From assembly GCA_017938785.1 (NCBI GenBank), contig JAGBAU010000263.1:1-6997 (forward strand): a DNA stretch of 6,997 bases, in the 5' to 3' direction. Shown here piece by piece: positions 1 to 5,047 of this stretch; the stretch's first letter is position 1; every line of letters starts with the position of its first letter. Origin of the DNA: Clostridia bacterium. GTDB taxonomy: Bacteria > Bacillota_A > Clostridia > Christensenellales > Aristaeellaceae. The notes under the pieces are model-generated. The model did no database searches. It saw only the letters and a program-made list of their open reading frames with translations, and was not told where the DNA came from. Both the position numbers and the translations under genes were made by a program.

Positions 1-651
1 CTTGCCGATAACGGCGTCGCAGATGATTTCAACGCCCATGGCCTTCAGGTTGTCAACTTCCTTGTTGACGATGGCCTTGGGAAGACGGAACTCCGGAATG
101 CCGTAGGACAGAACGCCGCCGGCGATGTGCAGGGCTTCGTAAACGGTAACGGCATAGCCCAGGCGGGCCAGGTCGCCGGCGCAGGTGAGGCCCGCAGGGC
201 CGGCGCCGATGACGGCTACCTTGTGGCCGTTCTGTGCGGGGGCCTTGGGGGCTTCGGTGGAATGCTCACGATGCCAGTCGGCAACGAAGCGCTCCAGGCG
301 GCCGATGCCAACGGGTTCACCCTTGATGCCGCGGACGCACTTGGATTCGCACTGGGTTTCCTGGGGGCAGACGCGGCCGCAGACTGCGGGCAGGGAGGAC
401 TGCTTGTTCAGGATTTCGAAAGCGCCTTCGATGTCTTCGTTGGCGAGCTTTTCAATGAAAGCGGGGATGTCAATGCGAACGGGGCAAGCGGAAACGCAGG
501 GCTTGTTCTTGCAGTTCAGGCAGCGACGGGCCTCTTCGATGGCCATTTCATAGGTATAACCGGTAGCAACTTCCTCGAATACCTTATTGCGGTAGTTGGG
601 ATCGAGGGAGGGCATCGGGCACTTGGTGAGGGACATGTTCTTCTGTGCCAT
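1..651 (-). CDS. nfnB: NfnB: NADPH-dependent reduced ferredoxin:NAD+ oxidoreductase, large subunit (partial, C-terminus outside window)
   Basis: NfnB is the NADPH-side subunit of the cytoplasmic electron-bifurcating transhydrogenase that couples NADPH oxidation/formation to NAD+ and ferredoxin. The visible 217 residues start MAQKNMSLTKCPMPSLDPNY. A four-Cys iron-sulfur motif lies at C44, C47, C52, C56 (RRCLNCKNKPCVSACPV), and a second Cys group at C91, C95, C101, C105. Then comes the FAD dinucleotide fold VIGAGPAG (147-154) and the GGVLSYGIPEFRLPK signature (178-192) typical of the GltD/NfnB flavoprotein family. Family members are about 460 residues, so roughly half is missing past the window start. 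The ATG at 651-649 follows the nfnA stop by one base, and its GGAGG (665-661) lies inside the nfnA 3' end, indicating translational coupling. The main alternative is a glutamate synthase small subunit; pairing with nfnA argues for Nfn. Confidence 0.9.
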   Translation of the reverse strand, partial: MAQKNMSLTKCPMPSLDPNYRNKVFEEVATGYTYEMAIEEARRCLNCKNKPCVSACPVRIDIPAFIEKLANEDIEGAFEILNKQSSLPAVCGRVCPQETQCESKCVRGIKGEPVGIGRLERFVADWHREHSTEAPKAPAQNGHKVAVIGAGPAGLTCAGDLARLGYAVTVYEALHIAGGVLSYGIPEFRLPKAIVNKEVDNLKAMGVEIICDAVIGK

Positions 652-652
652 T

Positions 653-1495
653 TTATTCGACCTCCTTCTTGAGCAGGTTGCAGGTTTCCTCGCGCTTGTG
701 GGCCTCGAAATCACGGTACATTGCGCCGCGCTTCATGGCCTCGTCGAAGTCTACCAGGTGGCCGTCGAACTCGGGGCCGTCAACGCAGGCGAACTTGGTT
801 TCGCCGCCAACGGTCAGGCGGCAGCCGCCGCACATGCCGGTGCCGTCGATCATGACAGGGTTCATGGAAACGACAGTCTTGACATTGTACTTCTTGGTGG
901 TGAGGCAAACGAACTTCATCATGATGACGGGGCCGATGGCGATAACTTCGTCATAGTTCTCGCCTGCGAGGATGGCCTCCTCCAGCGGAACGGTAACGAC
1001 GCCCTGGCGGCCGTAGGAGCCGTCGTCGGTCATCATGAACAGCTTATCGGAATACTCGTTGAATTCCTTCTCGAGGATGACGAGATCCTTGCAGCGGAAG
1101 CCGACGAAGGAATGAACCTCTGCACCGGCCTCATGGAAGGCGCGGGCAACGGGCAGTGCGATGGCGCAGCCTACGCCGCCGCCAACAACAGCAACCTTCT
1201 TCTTGCCTTCGATCTGGGTGGGCTTGCCCAGGGGGCCTACGAAGTCCTGCAGGTATTCGCCTTCTTTGAGGGCGTTGAGTTCCATGGTGGTGCCGCCGAC
1301 GATCTGGAAGATGATGTCTACGGTGCCTGCTTCACGGTCGTAACCTGCGATGGTCAGCGGGATGCGCTCGCCATCTGCGCTGGTGCGCAGGATGATGAAC
1401 TGGCCGGCCTTTGCCTTCTTGGCTACCAGGGGAGCCTCGATGGACATCAGGGTGACCGTCGGGTTCAGTTCCTGCTTCTTGACGATCTTAAACAT
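653..1495 (-). CDS. nfnA: NfnA: NADPH-dependent reduced ferredoxin:NAD+ oxidoreductase, small subunit
   Basis: This is a complete 280-residue flavoprotein of the ferredoxin-NADP reductase/PyrK-like family, the NAD(H)- and FAD-binding subunit of Nfn. In order: a beta-barrel FAD domain with the RIPLTIA motif (44-50), a nucleotide-binding domain beginning VAVVGGGVGCA (101-111), and a C-terminal [2Fe-2S] site D217, C222, C225, C237 (IDGTGMCGGC, then FACVDGPEFDG). The Asp-plus-three-Cys pattern is known for the [2Fe-2S] cluster of NfnA and separates it from ordinary PyrK, which has four Cys. The start is ATG at 1495-1493 with AGAGGG (1506-1501) five bases upstream. It is first in an operon with nfnB. 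Archaeal homologues are named sulfide dehydrogenase subunits, so automated annotation may say 'sulfide/dihydroorotate dehydrogenase-like FAD/NAD-binding protein'. Confidence 0.9.
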   Translation of the reverse strand: MFKIVKKQELNPTVTLMSIEAPLVAKKAKAGQFIILRTSADGERIPLTIAGYDREAGTVDIIFQIVGGTTMELNALKEGEYLQDFVGPLGKPTQIEGKKKVAVVGGGVGCAIALPVARAFHEAGAEVHSFVGFRCKDLVILEKEFNEYSDKLFMMTDDGSYGRQGVVTVPLEEAILAGENYDEVIAIGPVIMMKFVCLTTKKYNVKTVVSMNPVMIDGTGMCGGCRLTVGGETKFACVDGPEFDGHLVDFDEAMKRGAMYRDFEAHKREETCNLLKKEVE

Positions 1496-1571
1496 AAAAT
1501 CCCTCTTCTCTGTCTACTTGGTTTGCGAAAGTATGCGTCCGGGCACAAATTGCACCCATACACTCGACAAT

Positions 1572-1600
1572 ATAGTATCATATCGCGGGTAAAAATGCAA
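1572..1600 (-). promoter_or_regulatory. Sigma-A promoter of nfnAB
   Basis: Read on the minus strand: -35 TTGCAT (1600-1595), a 17-base spacer, then -10 TACTAT (1577-1572). TG one base upstream of the -10 gives an extended -10 element. The predicted transcription start is near 1565, leaving a leader of about 70 bases before nfnA. It lies back-to-back with the aldolase promoter, the two -35 boxes being 11 bases apart. Confidence 0.75.
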
Positions 1601-1611
1601 GGGAAGAAGGC

Positions 1612-1640
1612 TTGAAGTTACGAAGGCTTTGCATTATAAT
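1612..1640 (+). promoter_or_regulatory. Sigma-A promoter of the aldolase-kinase operon
   Basis: TTGAAG (1612-1617), a 17-base spacer and a perfect TATAAT (1635-1640). The predicted start of transcription is near 1647, giving a leader of about 52 bases that contains a 10-bp palindrome and the AAGAAGGA ribosome binding site (1685-1692). Confidence 0.8.
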
Positions 1641-1670
1641 GTTGCTGGAAACCATCTTCCAACCGAATGA

Positions 1671-1680
1671 CAAACGTTTG
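1671..1680. promoter_or_regulatory. Candidate LacI-family operator palindrome
   Basis: CAAACGTTTG is a perfect 10-bp palindrome with a central CG. It sits about 25-34 bases after the predicted transcription start of the aldolase operon and just before its ribosome binding site. LacI-family regulators characteristically bind palindromes with this kind of core (the E. coli PurR operator contains the same ten bases). A roadblock or repression role is inferred from position only; no regulator gene is in the window. Confidence 0.45.
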
Positions 1681-1698
1681 AGAAAGAAGGATATTAAA

Positions 1699-2538
1699 AT
1701 GGCACTTTATACGATGAAGGAAATCCTGGCGGACGCCCAGGCGCGCAAATACGGCGTTGGCTTCTTCAACACCTTCAATATGGATATGGCCCGCGCGGTG
1801 ATCCATGCCGCCGAGGAATGCAATTCCCCCGTGATCATCGGCACCGCCGACGCCCTTTTGAAGTACGGCTCCTTTGACTGGGTGATGCCCGTTCTGCTGG
1901 AGCAGGCCCGCAAGGCCAAGGTTCCGGTGGCTGTGCATCTGGACCACGGCTACAGCTTTGACGTGATCATGCAGGCCCTGCAGGCCGGCTGCGGCTCCGT
2001 TATGTACGACGGCACCCGCGAAGCCTGCCACGAGGACAACGTGAAGAACAGCGCGCAGCTGGCCAAGATCTGCCACGCCATGGGCGTGGGCCTGGAGTGC
2101 GAGCTGGGCAGCGTCGGCGGCCTGTCCGACGAGACCGGCAACGTGGACTTCACCGCCTATACCGATCCCAACGAAGCCGCGAAGTTCATCGACCAGACCG
2201 GCGCGGACTTCCTGGCCGTTTCCATCGGCACCCAGCACGGCGTTTACAAGGCCGAGCCCAAGCTGGATCTGAACCGCCTGGCCGAAATCCACGCAGCTGT
2301 GGACGTACCGCTGGTACTGCACGGCGGCTCCGGCCTGTCCGACGACGACTTCCGCAACACCATCGCCGGCGGCATCCGCAAGGTGAACGTGTTCACCGAC
2401 ATCATCCTGGCCGCCAAGGCTGCCATCCATGCCGATGACGACGAGATCTACGGCGACGCCCTCCTGCGCGCCGAAGCTGCCATGAAGGAAGCCACGATCG
2501 CCAAGATCAAGCTCTTCGGCAGCGAAGGAAAGGCATAA
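1699..2538 (+). CDS. Class II (zinc-dependent) ketose-phosphate aldolase, GatY/KbaY/YdjI-like
   Basis: This 279-residue cytoplasmic aldolase would cleave or form a ketose (bis)phosphate using dihydroxyacetone phosphate. Visible family residues are HLDHG (80-84) with catalytic D82 and zinc ligand H83, H180 in SIGTQHGVYK, H208 in LHGGSG (zinc ligand and phosphate loop), and N230 in KVNVFTD. The C-terminal KIKLFGSEGKA resembles the end of E. coli YdjI as I remember it, more than fructose-bisphosphate aldolase proper. The start at 1699 is chosen because AAGAAGGA (1685-1692) precedes it at good spacing and MALYTMKEIL matches the usual N-terminus; the in-frame upstream extension to 1612 would include the promoter itself. 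It overlaps the regulation of the following kinase (one base between stop and next start). The true substrate cannot be read from sequence; fructose-, tagatose- or sugar-acid phosphates are all possible. Confidence 0.88.
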   Translation: MALYTMKEILADAQARKYGVGFFNTFNMDMARAVIHAAEECNSPVIIGTADALLKYGSFDWVMPVLLEQARKAKVPVAVHLDHGYSFDVIMQALQAGCGSVMYDGTREACHEDNVKNSAQLAKICHAMGVGLECELGSVGGLSDETGNVDFTAYTDPNEAAKFIDQTGADFLAVSIGTQHGVYKAEPKLDLNRLAEIHAAVDVPLVLHGGSGLSDDDFRNTIAGGIRKVNVFTDIILAAKAAIHADDDEIYGDALLRAEAAMKEATIAKIKLFGSEGKA

Positions 2539-2539
2539 C

Positions 2540-3475
2540 ATGGGCCGCCGCTTCGACGTTCTGGTGGTGGGCATGCAGGTCATCGACCTGCTGATCATGG
2601 GCGCCAGTCCCGCTGTATTCGACTGCGAAACCTTCAATTCCCCGGATATCCAGCTGCTCATGGGCGGCGACGCCCTGAACCAGGCGGTTTCCGCATCCAT
2701 GCTGGGCGGAAAGATCGGCCTGATGGGCGTGGTGGGCAACGACCGCCTGGGCGAGGTATTGCTCAGCCAGCTGGCCAACTATCCGCTCACCGTGCTCGAT
2801 CCCAAGATTGAGTCTAAGACCGGCATCTCCGTGGTGCTGTGCAAGCCCGACGGCCACCGCCACTTCATCCTGCAGTCCGGCCACAACACCCACTTCTGCT
2901 ACAAGCACATCGATGAGCAGGCCGTGCGGGATGCGAAGATCGTGTCCATCGGCAGCTGCATGGCCCTGCCGTCCTTCGACGGCGAGGATACCATCCGCCT
3001 GCTGGACCTGGCCCGCAGTGCGGGAACCGTATCCGCCATGGACATCAAGATCAACCGCAGCGAATACGACATGCCGCCCATCCTGGAATCGCTGAAGCAT
3101 GTGGATTACCTGCTGCCCAGCGAGGCCGACGTCAGGACCCTCACCGGCGAGGACGAGGATCCCGTGAAGATGGTGCAGGGCCTGCACGATATGGGCGTGA
3201 AGAATGTCATCCTGAAGCTGGGGGACAAGGGCTGCTATGTGAGCGCAGACGGCGTTGAGAAGGCCATTCCCGCCTACCCGGCCAGGAGCATCGACACCAC
3301 CGGCGCAGGCGATACCTTCACCGGCGCGTTCCTGCACGCCAAGGCGAAGGGCTGGGATGTGGAAACCTGTGCGCGCTTTGCAAACGCGGCGGGCGCCATC
3401 AGCGTGGAAGTGCCCGGCGCATGCGGCGCAATCCGCTCCGAAGCCCAGGTTCTGGAACGTATGAAGCAGATTTAA
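2540..3475 (+). CDS. PfkB-family carbohydrate kinase (ribokinase-like)
   Basis: This 311-residue ATP-dependent sugar kinase probably makes the phosphorylated substrate for the aldolase encoded just upstream. Family signatures are the substrate-binding GGDALNQA (42-49, PfkB signature 1 region), LPSEAD (192-197), LKLGDKGCYV (226-235) and DTTGAGDTFTGAF (252-264, PfkB signature 2), where D258 is the predicted catalytic base and GAG forms the anion hole. The length is normal for the family. The ATG follows the aldolase stop codon by a single base, with AAGGAAAGG at the end of the aldolase gene as ribosome binding site, so the two are translationally coupled. The motif wording (GGDALNQA, VDYLLPSEAD, ARFANAAGAISV) is reminiscent of E. 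coli YdjH, whose partner is the aldolase YdjI. Substrate is unknown; 1-phosphofructokinase or tagatose-6-phosphate kinase roles remain possible. Confidence 0.88.
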   Translation: MGRRFDVLVVGMQVIDLLIMGASPAVFDCETFNSPDIQLLMGGDALNQAVSASMLGGKIGLMGVVGNDRLGEVLLSQLANYPLTVLDPKIESKTGISVVLCKPDGHRHFILQSGHNTHFCYKHIDEQAVRDAKIVSIGSCMALPSFDGEDTIRLLDLARSAGTVSAMDIKINRSEYDMPPILESLKHVDYLLPSEADVRTLTGEDEDPVKMVQGLHDMGVKNVILKLGDKGCYVSADGVEKAIPAYPARSIDTTGAGDTFTGAFLHAKAKGWDVETCARFANAAGAISVEVPGACGAIRSEAQVLERMKQI

Positions 3476-3482
3476 GGTACAC

Positions 3483-3514
3483 AAAAAAGCGAAGCCGTGC
3501 GGCTTCGCTTTTTT
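3483..3514. terminator. Bidirectional intrinsic terminator between convergent genes
   Basis: A perfect 14-bp inverted repeat (3483-3496 and 3501-3514) has a GC core GCGAAGCC/GGCTTCGC, a GTGC loop and six A/T pairs at its base. It therefore ends in a T tract when read in either direction. It lies 8 bases after the kinase stop codon, and its right edge touches the stop codon of the minus-strand repressor gene, so it can serve both transcripts. Confidence 0.92.
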
Positions 3515-3933
3515 CATTTCATATACTTGTCGATGGCCTGGCAGAGATCGTCGATGGCCTGCTGGTCGCCTTCGCGGGCGGCGTCGATGATGCAGTGCTT
3601 CAGGTGGTCCTGCAGGATGATCTTGCCGGTGTTGTCGATGGCGCTGCGCACAGCGGCAATCTGCACCAGAACCTCGGAGCAGTCGCGGCCGTCCTCCACC
3701 ATGCGGCGCACAGATTGAAGATGCCCGATGGCGCGGCTTAAGCGGTTCAGCACGGCCTTGGTGTGTTCGTGGCTGTGGGTGTGGCCGTGGGGACCGTGTT
3801 CATGGGTATGGCCGTGTTCATGCTCATGTTCATGGCTGTGTTCATGCTCGTCGGCGGGCGTGATGCCCAGGCGCAGCATCAGCTCGCGGGCCTCATCGGC
3901 GGTGGGAATATCGTGGATGTGTTCATTTTGCAT
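3514..3933 (-). CDS. CsoR/RcnR-family metal-sensing transcriptional repressor with His-rich N-terminal extension (probable nickel sensor)
   Basis: This 139-residue protein has three parts. Residues 1-29 are a short acidic/helical segment of unknown role. Residues 30-57 hold 14 His alternating with Glu, Gly, Thr or Ser. Residues 58-139 are the all-helical DNA-binding domain of the CsoR/RcnR/FrmR family (metal-sensitive repressor, DUF156). Within it C85, H110 and C114 are the conserved X-Y-Z ligands. Counting back 32 residues, as in RcnR and InrS, puts H53 in the fourth ligand position, giving a His-Cys-His-Cys set like the nickel sensor InrS. Copper-type CsoR lacks this N-terminal His. Start: ATG at 3933-3931 is preferred because GAGGT (3945-3941) lies seven bases upstream; a GTG at 3942 in frame overlaps that site. 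It is divergent from a His-rich protein and CooT. A role in repressing those nickel genes, or itself, is inferred. Typical family members are about 85-105 residues, so the extension is unusual. Confidence 0.85.
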   Translation of the reverse strand: MQNEHIHDIPTADEARELMLRLGITPADEHEHSHEHEHEHGHTHEHGPHGHTHSHEHTKAVLNRLSRAIGHLQSVRRMVEDGRDCSEVLVQIAAVRSAIDNTGKIILQDHLKHCIIDAAREGDQQAIDDLCQAIDKYMK

Positions 3934-3940
3934 GGGCTTC

Positions 3941-3945
3941 ACCTC
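3941..3945 (-). promoter_or_regulatory. Ribosome binding site deciding the repressor start
   Basis: GAGGT on the minus strand, seven bases before the ATG at 3933-3931. A GTG at 3942-3940 in the same frame would overlap this site and has no ribosome binding site of its own at a usual distance, so the ATG is the better start. Confidence 0.7.
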
Positions 3946-3960
3946 GTTTGCTATGGCTTC

Positions 3961-3989
3961 ATTCTACGCCATGCCTGTTATTTTTGCAA
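3961..3989 (-). promoter_or_regulatory. Sigma-A promoter of the metal-sensing repressor
   Basis: On the minus strand: -35 TTGCAA (3989-3984), a 17-base spacer and -10 TAGAAT (3966-3961). The predicted start near 3954 leaves a short leader holding the GAGGT ribosome binding site. Confidence 0.65.
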
Positions 3990-3991
3990 GC

Positions 3992-4013
3992 CGGGAAGGG
4001 GGATATTTTCCCG
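3992..4013. promoter_or_regulatory. Candidate repressor operator (inverted repeat with G tract)
   Basis: Inverted repeat CGGGAA (3992-3997) and TTCCCG (4008-4013), separated by ten bases that begin with a run of five G. It lies just upstream of the repressor -35 box. CsoR/RcnR-family operators commonly contain G/C tracts flanked by inverted repeats, so autoregulation is plausible, but the match is generic. Confidence 0.3.
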
Positions 4014-4070
4014 AAACTGTTTCAATTCTGCCCCGAAGGGTGATAAGAAAACGGCGGGATGCGTATCTCT

Positions 4071-4099
4071 TTGACAAATGCGCCCGCTTGCGGTATAAT
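4071..4099 (+). promoter_or_regulatory. Perfect-consensus sigma-A promoter of the His-rich protein/cooT genes
   Basis: TTGACA (4071-4076), a 17-base spacer and TATAAT (4094-4099): consensus at all twelve positions. The spacer ends in CCGCTTGCGG (4084-4093), a palindrome with a two-base centre abutting the -10 box and a possible repressor-binding site. A promoter this strong normally needs a repressor, which fits the divergent metal sensor. Predicted start is near 4106; AAGGAGA (4127-4133) is the downstream ribosome binding site. Confidence 0.88.
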
Positions 4100-4140
4100 C
4101 TTCAGCAGCAAACCACTATATACTGTAAGGAGATAGAAAA

Positions 4141-4482
4141 ATGCACGATCACGATTATATGCATGCCCACGGCATCGAACATAGCCATGACCACGATCAC
4201 GATCATCACCACGATCATGACCATCATCACGACCACTGCCACGAGGGCTGCGACCACGATTGCGCAGGCTGCGCTTCCGCCGATCCCAAGGCGGAGCTGG
4301 TTGCCCTGATGAAGTACATGGTGGGCCACAACGCAGCCCACGCAAACGAACTGGCCCAGCTGGCCGGCAAACTGAAGGACATGGGCGAGGCCGTTGCCTA
4401 TGAGCAGGTCATGAGCGCCGTTTCCGATTTCGAAAAGGGCAACATGCGCCTGTCCACCGTGCTGGCCGCACTGAACGTCTGA
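4141..4482 (+). CDS. His/Asp/Cys-rich small metal-binding protein, probable nickel storage or chaperone (CooJ-like in concept)
   Basis: This 113-residue protein has two parts. Residues 1-44 contain 18 His, mostly alternating with Asp, plus four Cys (C33, C37, C41, C44). Residues 49-113 look all-helical, probably a two- or three-helix bundle, with a further HNAAH pair (H63, H67) one helical turn apart. There is no signal peptide or membrane segment, so it should be cytoplasmic. It starts at ATG 4141, eight bases after AAGGAG, and is followed by cooT after 16 bases. The His-rich part could bind several Ni(II) or Zn(II). Rhodospirillum rubrum CooJ, a nickel-binding protein of the CO dehydrogenase cluster, is similar in size but has its His tail at the C-terminus, so this is an analogy and not a demonstrated homology. 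Automated names such as 'cobalt' or 'zinc transporter' would be misleading, as no transmembrane helix is visible. Confidence 0.8.
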   Translation: MHDHDYMHAHGIEHSHDHDHDHHHDHDHHHDHCHEGCDHDCAGCASADPKAELVALMKYMVGHNAAHANELAQLAGKLKDMGEAVAYEQVMSAVSDFEKGNMRLSTVLAALNV

Positions 4483-4498
4483 CTGGAGGAATAATACT

Positions 4499-4693
4499 AT
4501 GTGTCTGTCCACCGTCTATAAGAATGAAAAAGCGCCTGAGAACGTGGTTCTGGGCAATGTGATGCGCATTACCTGCGAAAACGGCGTGGTGACCCTCACC
4601 GATATCATGGGCCGCGAAGCGGTTGTCGAGGGTGAAATCCTGTCCGCAGACCTGACCGGCGGCACCGTGGTTGTGAAGACCAAGGCAAGCTGA
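4499..4693 (+). CDS. cooT: CooT-family nickel-binding protein
   Basis: This 64-residue protein begins MCLSTVY, continues with a predicted small beta-barrel (NVVLGNVMRITCENGVVTL at 15-33; ILSADLTGGTVVVK at 47-60) and fits the CooT family in length (about 60-70 residues) and layout. In R. rubrum, CooT is a dimer that binds Ni(II) through the conserved Cys2 and takes part in nickel delivery to CO dehydrogenase; Cys2 is present here. GGAGG (4485-4489) precedes the ATG by nine bases. It is in an operon behind the His-rich protein and is followed at once by an intrinsic terminator, then by cooC and acs genes. Older annotations of this family as 'RNA-binding protein' are based on fold resemblance. 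Confidence 0.85.
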   Translation: MCLSTVYKNEKAPENVVLGNVMRITCENGVVTLTDIMGREAVVEGEILSADLTGGTVVVKTKAS

Positions 4694-4702
4694 TGACTGA
4701 AT

Positions 4703-4734
4703 GCCGATGTGCCGGAAGGTGCGTCGGCTTTTTT
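4703..4734 (+). terminator. Intrinsic terminator after cooT
   Basis: Stem 4703-4713 and 4718-4728 (eleven pairs counting G-U) closes on a GGAA tetraloop and is followed by six T (4729-4734). It starts nine bases after the cooT stop codon. The next gene's ribosome binding site begins only two bases after the T tract, so any transcript of that gene from the upstream promoter must read through this structure. Confidence 0.85.
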
Positions 4735-4748
4735 ATGGAGGGAAAGTT

Positions 4749-4979
4749 ATGGCCTGGTATGAAGTGGTTCGGGAGATTCAGAACAGCTGCGAGCGCAACC
4801 AGATGCGGGATGTGTTTTTCGATGAAATCGAAACCGATGATCCCATGGAGGCCGTGCGCGGCATGCTGAAGGATGAAACGAATCCTGTGCTCACGATGCA
4901 GGTGCTCAATGAGGAAAGCTTTACCATTTACGCCGAATGCAGCGGCATCAACCAGCGGTTTCTTTTCACCAAAATTTGA
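4749..4979 (+). CDS. Unrecognised 76-residue cytoplasmic protein in the nickel/CODH region
   Basis: I do not recognise this protein with confidence. It starts MAWYEVVREIQNSCERNQMR and has no signal peptide or membrane segment. The charge pattern suggests an N-terminal helix, an acidic stretch FFDEIETDDP (24-32), a second short helix, then beta strands (VLTMQVL, SFTIYAEC) and an ending INQRFLFTKI. Two Cys are present (C14, C64). The ATG at 4749 is preferred because GGAGGGAAAG (4737-4746) precedes it; the frame stays open further upstream, but that part lies in the terminator hairpin. It lies between cooT and cooC on the same strand, which suggests a role in CODH/ACS biogenesis by association only. 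No promoter of its own was clear. Confidence 0.7.
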   Translation: MAWYEVVREIQNSCERNQMRDVFFDEIETDDPMEAVRGMLKDETNPVLTMQVLNEESFTIYAECSGINQRFLFTKI

Positions 4980-5010
4980 CATAAATGTGCCCGATTCATA
5001 AATGCAGAGC

Positions 5011-5039
5011 TTGCAAGTGCGCAGCTTTTGTGATATTAT
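5011..5039 (+). promoter_or_regulatory. Sigma-A promoter of cooC-acsD-acsC
   Basis: TTGCAA (5011-5016), a 17-base spacer and -10 TATTAT (5034-5039), with TG one base upstream giving an extended -10. The predicted start of transcription is near 5046, directly at the foot of a leader stem-loop. An overlapping TATAAT three bases later has a poorer spacing. Confidence 0.7.
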
Positions 5040-5047
5040 AATAATAG

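Noticed and set aside
1496..1571. Possible hairpin in the nfnA leader (GTATG ... CATAC)
   Set aside because: Only five clean pairs with a mostly G-U interior; not better than expected by chance.
596..1615. Long plus-strand open frame (about 339 codons) opposite nfnA
   Set aside because: It is the antisense of nfnA, which has motifs, a ribosome binding site and a promoter. The antisense product is Gly/Ala/Asp-rich without recognisable domains.
1618..2778. Long minus-strand open frame opposite the aldolase and the start of the kinase
   Set aside because: GC-rich third positions open antisense frames. It would cross two well-supported genes and the promoter region, and shows no family motif.
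3940..3942. GTG as start of the repressor (three residues longer)
   Set aside because: It overlaps the only Shine-Dalgarno (GAGGT); the ATG nine bases further on is correctly spaced from it.
4141..4260. Short repeated CAC/GAT units as a possible CRISPR or tandem-repeat array
   Set aside because: The repetition is codon-level for His and Asp within a gene. There is no repeat-spacer structure.
4701..4748. Longer N-terminus for the 76-residue protein, in frame from 4701
   Set aside because: That stretch is the terminator hairpin and T tract, and the good ribosome binding site lies at 4737-4746, before the ATG at 4749.
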